The position numbers and the translations under genes were made by a program. Of a stretch of 7,165 nt of DNA, positions 1 through 5,469 are shown in pieces. Source of the DNA: Methanobacteriota archaeon (GTDB taxonomy: Archaea; Thermoplasmatota; Thermoplasmata; RBG-16-68-12); the NCBI GenBank assembly GCA_005879015.1, contig VBMC01000261.1:1-7165 (forward strand). The letters are read 5' to 3'. Position 1 is the stretch's first letter, and every line of letters starts with the position of its first letter. The notes beneath the pieces were generated by a model. It did no database searches. It saw only the letters and a program-made list of their open reading frames with translations, and was not told the DNA's origin.

Positions 1-213
1 CGGGAACACCGCAATCGAGAACACGGTGTCCGAGGTCCGCTCCGTGGTGCCGAACCCGACGGCCAGGGCATTGTAGTTGTCATACACCAACTCGATCGCG
101 CCTGGCAGGAACGCTCGCATCTTCGCGAGAACGGCGCGCGCTTGGGCGGCGATCTCCGGGGCGTACTTCGAGATGAAGGCGCCGAGTTGCTCTTCCGGCA
201 ATAGGTCCTTCAA
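1..213 (-). CDS. DUF1801-family protein, N-terminal part (cut by left edge)
   Basis: Reading leftward, this frame gives 71 residues beginning MKDLLPEEQLGAFISKYAPE and including the stretch PGAIELVYDNYNALAVGFG, a pattern I recognise from the DUF1801 (YdhG-like, 'iron chaperone'-type) family. These are small soluble proteins of unsettled function. The C-terminal part lies outside the window. I chose TTG at 213 as start because the family similarity begins about there and a G-rich stretch lies some 11 nt upstream; the frame stays open further upstream, so a longer form is possible. An ATG at 231-233 overlaps the stop of the preceding gene (ATGA) but is out of frame by one base; a single extra G in the five-G run at 225-229 would join it to this gene. 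It follows the Erv-like gene on the same strand by 16 nt, so co-transcription is likely. Confidence 0.72.
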   Translation of the reverse strand, partial: MKDLLPEEQLGAFISKYAPEIAAQARAVLAKMRAFLPGAIELVYDNYNALAVGFGTTERTSDTVFSIAVFP

Positions 214-229
214 AGCAGACCGTGCCCCC

Positions 230-520
230 TCATGCCGGCCCTCTCGTAGGGCTTGACGTCCGCGCAATGAGGCGCGAACCCCACCGCGCGACACGACATC
301 CGAAGCAACCGAAGTGGTAGCTGCCGTTGAGGGCGCCGGCCGAGAACCGAGCAAAGGCCTCGGGGCGGAACGGGCGCTTCCCGAGTCGGGCATTCACCGC
401 GTCGTGGAGACCTTGCATCCACACGACCATGGAAGGCCGGCACCGCCGGCACGGCCATCGTTCCGACAGGCCGTGCAGGCCCGTCCAGAGCGTCCTCCCG
501 AAACGGATTCGGAGAGACAT
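230..520 (-). CDS. Small CxxC protein resembling Erv/ALR thiol oxidases
   Basis: This frame encodes 96 residues from an ATG at 520. Features in order: LWTGLH (residues 11-16), a PCRRC dithiol motif (C24, C27), HDAVN (39-43) followed by RLGK, and a second CxxC (C72, C75) near the C-terminus. The order W..LH, PCxxC, H(N/D)xVN, LGK matches Erv1/ALR FAD-linked sulfhydryl oxidases, which make disulfides. However, the helices between these motifs are much shorter than in characterised Erv proteins (about 100 residues with longer spacers), so FAD binding is doubtful. It could instead be a compact zinc- or dithiol-binding protein. Third codon positions are strongly G/C, supporting real coding. There is no signal peptide or membrane segment. 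A GTG five codons upstream (535) is an alternative start. It probably heads an operon with the DUF1801 gene. Confidence 0.58.
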   Translation of the reverse strand: MSLRIRFGRTLWTGLHGLSERWPCRRCRPSMVVWMQGLHDAVNARLGKRPFRPEAFARFSAGALNGSYHFGCFGCRVARWGSRLIARTSSPTRGPA

Positions 521-704
521 CCGAACTCGTCGCACGTCTCCGGAGAGGCCGAACCGACCCGCATCGCGGACGTTCGACGCGACCTGACTCTCCCGCAACG
601 CCAACGAAACCCCGTCATCCTTGATAAGGGAGCCGGCTGGCCCCAAGCATCCAACGTGGCGAGGTTTGCGCAACCCTCTTCCGGTCCCCCGGCGTGTCGC
701 GGCC
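521..704. other. Intergenic stretch without a convincing gene
   Basis: No convincing coding sequence is seen on either strand here. A TATA-like CTTGATAAGG lies at 620-629; because it is nearly symmetric it could serve the minus-strand Erv-like gene (start about 100 nt away) or the plus-strand basic peptide at 705. Long open frames crossing this stretch on both strands appear to be by-products of GC-rich sequence, as they match no family and switch into real genes only at one end. Confidence 0.4.
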
Positions 705-821
705 ATGAAGAAGAAGGAACGACCTCCGAAGGACGATCGTCCCAAGGAGAAACGGTTCCGCCACGGCGGCCGGAAAGGCCGCCGCGCTGCCCGCCGACGA
801 GAGGAAGCGAAACGCCCGTAA
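705..821 (+). CDS. Possible very basic 38-residue peptide
   Basis: From ATG 705 the frame reads MKKKERPPKDDRPKEKRFRH, continues through GGRKGRRAARRREE and ends KRP at TAA 821. Roughly half the residues are Lys or Arg, with no hydrophobic core, so if translated it would be disordered and probably bind nucleic acid or ribosomes. There is no clear Shine-Dalgarno. A longer in-frame start exists at 621 but its extra 28 residues look non-coding. I do not recognise a family. It could be a genuine small archaeal basic protein or chance coding in GC-rich DNA; its position as a separate unit between divergent genes gives no further clue. Confidence 0.35.
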   Translation: MKKKERPPKDDRPKEKRFRHGGRKGRRAARRREEAKRP

Positions 822-837
822 AACGTCACGGCCGCGA

Positions 838-846
838 CTTTATCTT
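838..846 (+). promoter_or_regulatory. TATA-like box for the SRPBCC gene
   Basis: CTTTATCTT stands out in GC-rich surroundings, about 48 nt before ATG 890. With archaeal spacing, transcription would start near 868 and leave a short leader of about 22 nt. The same heptamer CTTTATC occurs upstream of FAD-ox1 on the minus strand, which supports it weakly. Confidence 0.35.
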
Positions 847-889
847 CCGCCTTGGATTCGACTTGGCACAGAACGTCAGCGGGACCCGA

Positions 890-1600
890 ATGCCCTTCGA
901 TTACGATTTCCGGATGAGGATCGCAGCGCCTCGACCCACCGTGTTCGAGCGTCTCCTACGCATCGAGCATCTCTCCCGATGGTTCTGCGGCTGGTCGCGA
1001 ATCGAGCCGAAGGTCGGAGGAAGCTTCAAGTTCGGAGGGGAGACCTGCATCCTTCCGCCAGAAGGACGGGCGTGGGACACCACGATCGACGAAGGCGACG
1101 TGCTGCGACGATTCGCGTTCCGCTGGCCCATCCAGTCTCTGGAGACCCGCGTTTCATACGACCTCGAGGACGGCCCAGGCGAGTCGGCCCTCCTCCACGC
1201 GACGCATCGGGGCGTTCCGATCCGGGAGACGACGTGCGGTTCCGTCCAAGATGCATGGCGGATGTGCCTCGGGAACCTGAAGTCGATCGCCGAGGGGCGT
1301 GGGGACAGCGTGCGTCCCGATCATTCGCCCGTGAGTTCTCCGGACGTGCGGCTCTCTGCCCTGGTCGAGGTGGCTCCATCGAAGGTCTTTGACGCATTCG
1401 CCAATCCCGGGCACGTCGCTCATTGGACCACGGGAGGTGTCCCGCGCCAAGAAGCCCGCGTGGAGCCACGCCCCGGTGGGGCCTGTTCCTTCGAATCGGC
1501 GGGACCGCGGTCTACCTTACCGCGACCGGATTTCGGAGCGGCGACCTGGACGGCATTCGGCGTCAGCGAGGACGCTGGTCCGACCGTCTCGTGTGCCTGA
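890..1600 (+). CDS. Tandem AHSA1/SRPBCC-domain protein, second domain broken
   Basis: The frame gives 236 residues from ATG 890. Residues 1 to about 140 form a complete SRPBCC (AHSA1-like, START-fold) domain: FDYDFRMRIAAP then VFERLLRIEHLSRWF, IEPKVGGSFKF, and a C-terminal helix ending LGNLKSIAEG. A second copy starts at about 156 with LSALVEVAPSKVFDAF and VEPRPGGACSFE (190-202). From about residue 203 the frame no longer resembles the family and stops at 1600. The expected end of domain 2 is found one frame over, at 1498-1668. Proteins of this family bind small hydrophobic ligands or act as Hsp90 co-chaperones; the ligand here is unknown. ATG 890 is chosen because the first beta-strand starts right after it; the open frame extends back to 314, but that part looks non-coding. 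The 34 residues after the junction are probably not native. Confidence 0.8.
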   Translation: MPFDYDFRMRIAAPRPTVFERLLRIEHLSRWFCGWSRIEPKVGGSFKFGGETCILPPEGRAWDTTIDEGDVLRRFAFRWPIQSLETRVSYDLEDGPGESALLHATHRGVPIRETTCGSVQDAWRMCLGNLKSIAEGRGDSVRPDHSPVSSPDVRLSALVEVAPSKVFDAFANPGHVAHWTTGGVPRQEARVEPRPGGACSFESAGPRSTLPRPDFGAATWTAFGVSEDAGPTVSCA

Positions 1601-1668
1601 AGAACTTCGTCGAGAGCGGGGCAGCGGGATTCGCGAACCACTACGACGATCAGGTCCGGGAAACCTAA
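1498..1668 (+). pseudogene. Displaced C-terminal end of SRPBCC domain 2
   Basis: Reading in the frame starting at 1498 gives GGTAVYLTATGFRSGDLDGI, then WSDRLVCLKNFVESG and a tail ending at TAA 1668. This is the typical last beta-strand (T.V.LTxTGF) and long C-terminal helix (W..RL..LK.fvE.G) of AHSA1/SRPBCC domains, so it is the proper end of the preceding gene in a different frame. About 40 residues that should lie between GGACSFE and GGTAVYL are absent, so the lesion is a deletion with length equal to 1 modulo 3, not a simple one-base slip. The stop overlaps the stop of the converging FAD-ox1 gene by four bases (CTAA, 1665-1668), suggesting that 1668 is the original gene end. Confidence 0.65.
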
Positions 1669-3233
1669 GGGGACCCAGTCCTAAGTTTCGGCCAATCTTC
1701 GAGGACGGCCATGGCCGCGTTGTGTCCGGGGGCCCCGATGACTCCTCCCCCGGGATGGGCACCGGCGCCGCATAGATAGAGCCCCCGCACGGGCATCCGA
1801 TAGGAGGACCATCCCGGGACCGGCCGGAAGGAGAACATCTGGTGCGGCAGGATCGCGCCATGGAAGACGTCTCCTCGGGTGAGGCCGTATTCCCGTTCCA
1901 TGTCGAGCGGGGTCAGCCATTGGCGGGCCACGATCGCCTTGCGGATGTTGGGCGCATACCTTTCAAGGACATCGAGGATGCGCTCCGCAAACGGCTCCGC
2001 CTCGGAATCCCACGAACCCCTTCGAAGATCGAACGGAGCGAACTTCGCTGAAATCGTCATCGTGTGCATCCCTGGTGGAGCCACTGTCGGATCGTTCGCT
2101 GACTGCATCACGAATTCGAGAAACGGCTCCTCCGACGGATGACCGCGTTTCGCATCATCGTAGGCGCGCTCGAGGTAGTCCAGCGAAGGCGCGATGTCGA
2201 TGATCGCCCGGTGGTGCGGCTGCGGCGCGATGCCGGGAATCGCCGCGAAATCGGGCAGCTCTCGGAGGGCCAGGTTGAGTTTGAATGAGGACGACTCGAA
2301 TCGAATGCGTTCAATCGCTCCAACGAATTCGGAAGGCAGATGTTCGCTTCGGACGAGACGGAGGAAGGTCCGTTTCGGGTCGGCATTGCTGAGGACGACC
2401 CGCGACTCCAACGTCCTTCCGTCGGCGAGTTCGACTCCAATCGCGCGCCCGTCTCGCACCAAGATTTGGCGGACCTCCGCTCCTGTCCGCACATCCGCCC
2501 CATGATGGCGTGCGGCTCGGGCGAGCGATTCCGAGATCGCCCCCATCCCGCCGCGAGGCCAACCCCACGCCCCCTTCTGGCCGCCGATGTCCCCGAGGGT
2601 GTGGTGGCCCAAGACGAACGCGGTGCCCGGAGTTCTCGGTCCCGCCATCGTCCCCGCGACCGCGCTGGTCGCCAGGGACGCTTTCACTTCATCCGATTCG
2701 AAGTACTCGTCCAACACTTCGGCGATCGACAGGAACAGAATCTTGCGAACGAAGTCCTCCGCCTCCGGAGTGTTTACGAACGCCGCCAGGTCCGCGAGGG
2801 GGACCGGTGGTGCCAGTAACGTCGGTTCGAGAAGCTCCGCGAACCCTTCCCAGAACTTCTCGTATCGAGGCAGGGCTTCCGCGTCCGCCTTCGAGTACCG
2901 CGCGATCTCCCGCTGGTTCGCGGCTGAATCGTTTCGGTAGAGGAGGTACCGCCGATCTGGAAATGGATGGAAGAGCGCGGGCTCGTACGCATGCTCTTCG
3001 AGGCCGAAAGAGGTCAGCTCCAAGTCCGCCTTGATCTCGGGGCGGAGAAGGCCGCAGACGTAGGCAAGCGTGGACACCTTGAACCCGGGATGGATCTCTT
3101 CGGTGACACAGGCCCCGCCGACCATCGGTCGGCGTTCCAAGACCACCACATGAAGGCCCGCTTTCGCCAAATAGGCGGCCGCGACGAGGCCGTTGTGACC
3201 GCCTCCAACGACAATCGCATCGGTCGAGGCCAT
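1665..3233 (-). CDS. FAD-dependent oxidoreductase, phytoene-desaturase/PYROXD2 family (FAD-ox1)
   Basis: A full-length 522-residue flavoprotein of the COG1233 group (CrtI-like, closest in character to PYROXD2). The N-terminal Rossmann motif is VVGGGHNG (residues 8-15) with the ribose-binding Glu of VLERR at 33, followed by VGGACVTEE, typical of the family. The mid part has the conserved RGGMGAISESLARAA and NADPKRTFL, and the C-terminal FAD motif GLYLCGAGAHPGGG lies at 484-497, followed by GAPGHNAA. There is no signal peptide, so it is cytosolic. It probably oxidises a C-C or C-N bond using FAD; the actual substrate is unknown, and a carotenoid role is not supported by any neighbour such as crtB. 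ATG 3233 is close to a CTTTATC box 29 nt upstream, so the mRNA may be leaderless. It is co-directional with the GcvT-like gene and is the only complete, unbroken copy of the three in the window. Confidence 0.92.
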   Translation of the reverse strand: MASTDAIVVGGGHNGLVAAAYLAKAGLHVVVLERRPMVGGACVTEEIHPGFKVSTLAYVCGLLRPEIKADLELTSFGLEEHAYEPALFHPFPDRRYLLYRNDSAANQREIARYSKADAEALPRYEKFWEGFAELLEPTLLAPPVPLADLAAFVNTPEAEDFVRKILFLSIAEVLDEYFESDEVKASLATSAVAGTMAGPRTPGTAFVLGHHTLGDIGGQKGAWGWPRGGMGAISESLARAARHHGADVRTGAEVRQILVRDGRAIGVELADGRTLESRVVLSNADPKRTFLRLVRSEHLPSEFVGAIERIRFESSSFKLNLALRELPDFAAIPGIAPQPHHRAIIDIAPSLDYLERAYDDAKRGHPSEEPFLEFVMQSANDPTVAPPGMHTMTISAKFAPFDLRRGSWDSEAEPFAERILDVLERYAPNIRKAIVARQWLTPLDMEREYGLTRGDVFHGAILPHQMFSFRPVPGWSSYRMPVRGLYLCGAGAHPGGGVIGAPGHNAAMAVLEDWPKLRTGSP

Positions 3234-4366
3234 AGCGCGGAACGGAACTCACAGGGCCGATAAAGCGGTTGGACACGCGTCCCGGGCCGGGAGTACGCCG
3301 CTCCGACCGTCGCGATTGCAATGTATTTCTTGAGGAGCGGCGACCAGCACCCGCTCGTCGCCCAACCGACCTGACGGTATCCAGAATAGAGCGGGATCTT
3401 CGCGCGCCACGGTGCCGACGGAGGTTGCGGCGGCAATCCTATATTCAAGTAGAGTTGCTCCACCGTCCGCCAATCGATCACGAGTCCGACCGTTCGGCGG
3501 GCGGGGCCGCGGCGATTCTCCTCGAGCAGCGCCTTGCGTCCGATGAACGGTCCCTTCTCCGATGCAACGGTCCAGTCCAAGCTGAGCTCGTAGGGAGAAT
3601 ACCGCTGCACGTCGATCACGGCCTTCCGCGCGGGCATGTACTCCACTTCGGCTAGGATGAGACCCGCCTCGATCCGCGCGACGTCCAGGGCGAGCATGCC
3701 CGCGGGTGTGATATCGTGCCCTCGACCCTTGTCCATCAGGGCGTCCCACAGGGCCTCGGCCCGTTCCCGTTCGACCCAGATCTCGTATCCGAGGTCGCCG
3801 GTGTATCCGGTCCGAGAAATCTGGACCGGGATTCCTGCGAACGCCGTATTCACGAATCGGAAATATTTCAGCTTCTGGACGGCTCCGTCCGCGCCCTCCA
3901 TCAAGATTGCCCGCGAGGAAGGACCTTGCACCGCGAGCGCGCCGATGTCCTCGGAGACGTCTCGCACCTCCGCATCGAGTCCCATCCCGGCATCCTGGAG
4001 CCACTTCAAGTTCGGTTCCGCGGACGTCATTCGAAACGAACCGTCGCCGAAGTTCCAGAGCGTCCCGTCGTCGACCGTCTTCCCGCGTTCATCACACCAC
4101 GGCGTGTAGTAGATCTGCCCCTTCGCGAGCTTCCTCGCATTCCGCGTGACGACCTTGTTCACCAGGGAGAGCGCGTCCTTTCCGCGTATGAGATACTTGT
4201 ACAACGGCGAGACGTCGAGCATTCCCGCAGAATGCCGGATCGCGTAGTACTCCATCTCCGGGACGAGAGAATACGAGGACGCAGCAAGGTATCCCGACCA
4301 GCCGCGCCACTCCCAGCTCTCGCAAGCCGCCGAGGTCCGGGAATGAAATGGCGACCCGCGTCGGAT
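3014..4366 (-). CDS. GcvT-like aminomethyltransferase-family protein with lost C-terminal tail
   Basis: This belongs to the T-protein (GcvT) fold, which moves a one-carbon unit from an aminomethyl or N-methyl donor to tetrahydrofolate. Family similarity begins before the first ATG (4255): the upstream in-frame codons give SPFHSRTSAACESWEWRGW and AASSYSLVPE, which is conserved N-terminus. The likely start is therefore ATC at 4366, 7 nt after AGGAGG (4374-4379). Residue numbers from there: AIRHSAGMLDVSPLYKY (42-58), RTGYTGDLGYE (185-195), the ARIEAGL region (about 230), and KGPFIGRKAL (about 271-280). Similarity runs to YSRPGTRV (358-365, near 3272), where the usual last 25-30 residues (a strand ending in a PFFDP-type motif) are missing. 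The frame then runs 220 bases into the FAD-ox1 gene until 3014, giving a tail that is not native. It neighbours three flavin oxidoreductases, as in demethylating modules. The true functional span is about 3269-4366. Confidence 0.82.
   Translation of the reverse strand: MRRGSPFHSRTSAACESWEWRGWSGYLAASSYSLVPEMEYYAIRHSAGMLDVSPLYKYLIRGKDALSLVNKVVTRNARKLAKGQIYYTPWCDERGKTVDDGTLWNFGDGSFRMTSAEPNLKWLQDAGMGLDAEVRDVSEDIGALAVQGPSSRAILMEGADGAVQKLKYFRFVNTAFAGIPVQISRTGYTGDLGYEIWVERERAEALWDALMDKGRGHDITPAGMLALDVARIEAGLILAEVEYMPARKAVIDVQRYSPYELSLDWTVASEKGPFIGRKALLEENRRGPARRTVGLVIDWRTVEQLYLNIGLPPQPPSAPWRAKIPLYSGYRQVGWATSGCWSPLLKKYIAIATVGAAYSRPGTRVQPLYRPCEFRSALWPRPMRLSLEAVTTASSRPPIWRKRAFMWWSWNADRWSAGPVSPKRSIPGSRCPRLPTSAAFSAPRSRRTWS
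3259..3265 (-). promoter_or_regulatory. TATA-like box giving a leaderless FAD-ox1 transcript
   Basis: On the minus strand CTTTATC is centred 29 nt before ATG 3233, the spacing expected when an archaeal transcript begins at or within a few bases of the start codon. No Shine-Dalgarno is visible between box and ATG, which agrees with leaderless translation. The box lies just downstream of the place where GcvT similarity ends. Confidence 0.45.
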
Positions 4367-4370
4367 GACT

Positions 4371-4379
4371 CCGCCTCCT
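4371..4379 (-). promoter_or_regulatory. Shine-Dalgarno deciding the GcvT-like start
   Basis: On the minus strand AGGAGGCGG precedes the ATC codon at 4366, with 7 nt between AGGAGG and the codon. No ATG, GTG or TTG lies at a usable distance in this frame, so the site argues for near-cognate initiation at ATC or for a base error in an original ATG. Confidence 0.5.
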
Positions 4380-4393
4380 GGTAACGCGGACCG

Positions 4394-4417
4394 CGGAGAA
4401 ACGATATAACCCCTCCC
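4394..4417. promoter_or_regulatory. Shared near-symmetric TATA box of a divergent promoter
   Basis: GATATAAC (4403-4410) is the only AT-rich element in the 122-bp gap between the GcvT-like gene (minus) and FAD-ox2 (plus), and it reads GTTATATC on the other strand. Both flanks are purine-rich on the respective sense strand: GGAGAAAC at 4395-4402 reading plus, GGGAGGGG at 4411-4418 reading minus, resembling BRE elements. Archaeal spacing puts starts near 4432 (plus, 57-nt leader) and near 4380 (minus, just before the Shine-Dalgarno). One TBP site may serve both directions. Confidence 0.45.
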
Positions 4418-4472
4418 CCGTTACGGGCCGCGGCCCCGCGCGTCTTCTGGTGATCATCGACGCTGCGCCGTA

Positions 4473-4481
4473 GGAGGAGGT
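4473..4481 (+). promoter_or_regulatory. Strong Shine-Dalgarno deciding the FAD-ox2 start
   Basis: GGAGGAGGT ends 7 nt before CTG 4489. An in-frame TAG at 4471-4473 rules out any start further upstream, and the next conventional start, GTG 4513, would delete the first beta-strand of the Rossmann fold. The site therefore points to CTG 4489. Confidence 0.6.
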
Positions 4482-4488
4482 CGTCTCC

Positions 4489-5469
4489 CTGACATCGCAA
4501 TATCAGGCGATCGTGATCGGCGGGGGACACAACGGCTTGGTGACCGCCGCCTACCTTGCGCGCGCGGGCAAGAGGGTCCTCGTCCTCGAACGTCGTCACG
4601 TGCTCGGCGGCGCCGCGGTCACGGAGGAAGTGTTCCCCGGTTTCAAGTTCACCGTCTGCTCCTACGTATGCAGCCTGCTTCGTCCCCAGGTGATCCGGGA
4701 CCTGGACCTCCCTTCCCATGGGTTCGAGGTGATCCCGCAAGAGTCGACGTTCCAGCCGTTGCCCGATGGACGGTACTTGTTCCGCCGCGGGAACGAAGCG
4801 GATGCCTTCCAGGCGATCGCGAAATTCTCCCGCCGCGACGCGGAGGCGTACCCGCGGTTCGGACGGCTCATGGCCCGACTTGCGAAGTTCATCGCGCCGA
4901 CGCTCACGATGACGCCACCCGATGTCGGCTCCCTGAACCCGGCGGATCTGCGAAAGCTCTACGCCTTGAACAAACAGGTGAAGACCCTCACCGAGGAGGA
5001 GTTGTACACGTTCGCGCGACTCATGACCATGAGCGCGGCGGACTACCTGGATGAGTGGTTCGAGACGGATGCGCTCAAGGCGGGACTGTGCTCGAGCGGG
5101 ATCATCGGGACACTGCTAGGTCCTCGTTCTCCCGGCACCGCGTACGTGCTCATGCACCACTACATGGGCGAGATCGACGGCGCCTACCGTTCTTGGGGGT
5201 ACGTCCGCGGGGGCATGGGCATGGTGAGCGAATCGATCGCGCGCGCCGCCCGCTCGTTCGGCGCGGACATTCGCGTGAACGCCGACGTCCGGCGGATCCT
5301 GGTCAAGGACGGTCGCGCGATGGGCGTCGAACTGGCAACGGGCGAACGCATCGAGGCGAAGGTGATCGCTTCCGGAGCGGATCCGAAGCGGACCTTCCTG
5401 AAACGGGCCGCAGCTCCAAGGCGCCATCTCGATCGGACCGACCGTCGACTACATCGAGAAGGCGTATGA
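4489..5469 (+). CDS. FAD-dependent oxidoreductase FAD-ox2, N-terminal fragment (PYROXD2-like, frameshifted)
   Basis: This is the first part of a second COG1233/PYROXD2-like flavoprotein. From CTG 4489 it reads MTSQYQAIVIGGGHNGL (dinucleotide motif at residues 9-16, ribose-binding Glu 34), then GGAAVTEEVFPGFKF, RDAEAYPRF, LDEWFETDALKAGL, RGGMGMVSESIARAA and ADPKRTFLK at about 304. After that residue (near 5400) the frame gives 22 unrelated residues and stops at 5469. The continuation of the protein resumes one frame over at 5402. Start choice: GTG 4513 would cut off the first beta-strand, while CTG has an excellent Shine-Dalgarno. On its own the fragment lacks the second FAD motif and part of the substrate domain, so activity is not expected. 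Confidence 0.82.
   Translation: MTSQYQAIVIGGGHNGLVTAAYLARAGKRVLVLERRHVLGGAAVTEEVFPGFKFTVCSYVCSLLRPQVIRDLDLPSHGFEVIPQESTFQPLPDGRYLFRRGNEADAFQAIAKFSRRDAEAYPRFGRLMARLAKFIAPTLTMTPPDVGSLNPADLRKLYALNKQVKTLTEEELYTFARLMTMSAADYLDEWFETDALKAGLCSSGIIGTLLGPRSPGTAYVLMHHYMGEIDGAYRSWGYVRGGMGMVSESIARAARSFGADIRVNADVRRILVKDGRAMGVELATGERIEAKVIASGADPKRTFLKRAAAPRRHLDRTDRRLHREGV

Noticed and set aside
521..829. Minus-strand extension upstream of the Erv-like protein
   Set aside because: The added 103 residues are low-complexity and Arg-rich, with no recognisable motif; the ATG at 520 starts right at the conserved helix.
314..889. Long plus-strand open frame running in front of the SRPBCC gene
   Set aside because: Its first 192 codons match no family, are Pro/Arg-rich as GC-rich non-coding frames are, and overlap the better-supported Erv-like gene on the other strand. 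SRPBCC similarity begins only after ATG 890.
2689..3321. Minus-strand frame of 210 codons across the FAD-ox1 start
   Set aside because: It is an out-of-frame shadow of FAD-ox1 and does not contain the missing GcvT tail, which I specifically looked for in all three frames.
3249..4004. Alternative minus-strand frame over the GcvT-like gene
   Set aside because: Shadow frame. Its ending could be proposed as a one-base-shifted GcvT tail, but it does not resemble the family C-terminus.
5394..5410. Programmed ribosomal frameshift joining the two FAD-ox2 parts
   Set aside because: There is no slippery heptamer, and about 40 conserved residues are missing, so a shift would not restore a normal protein.
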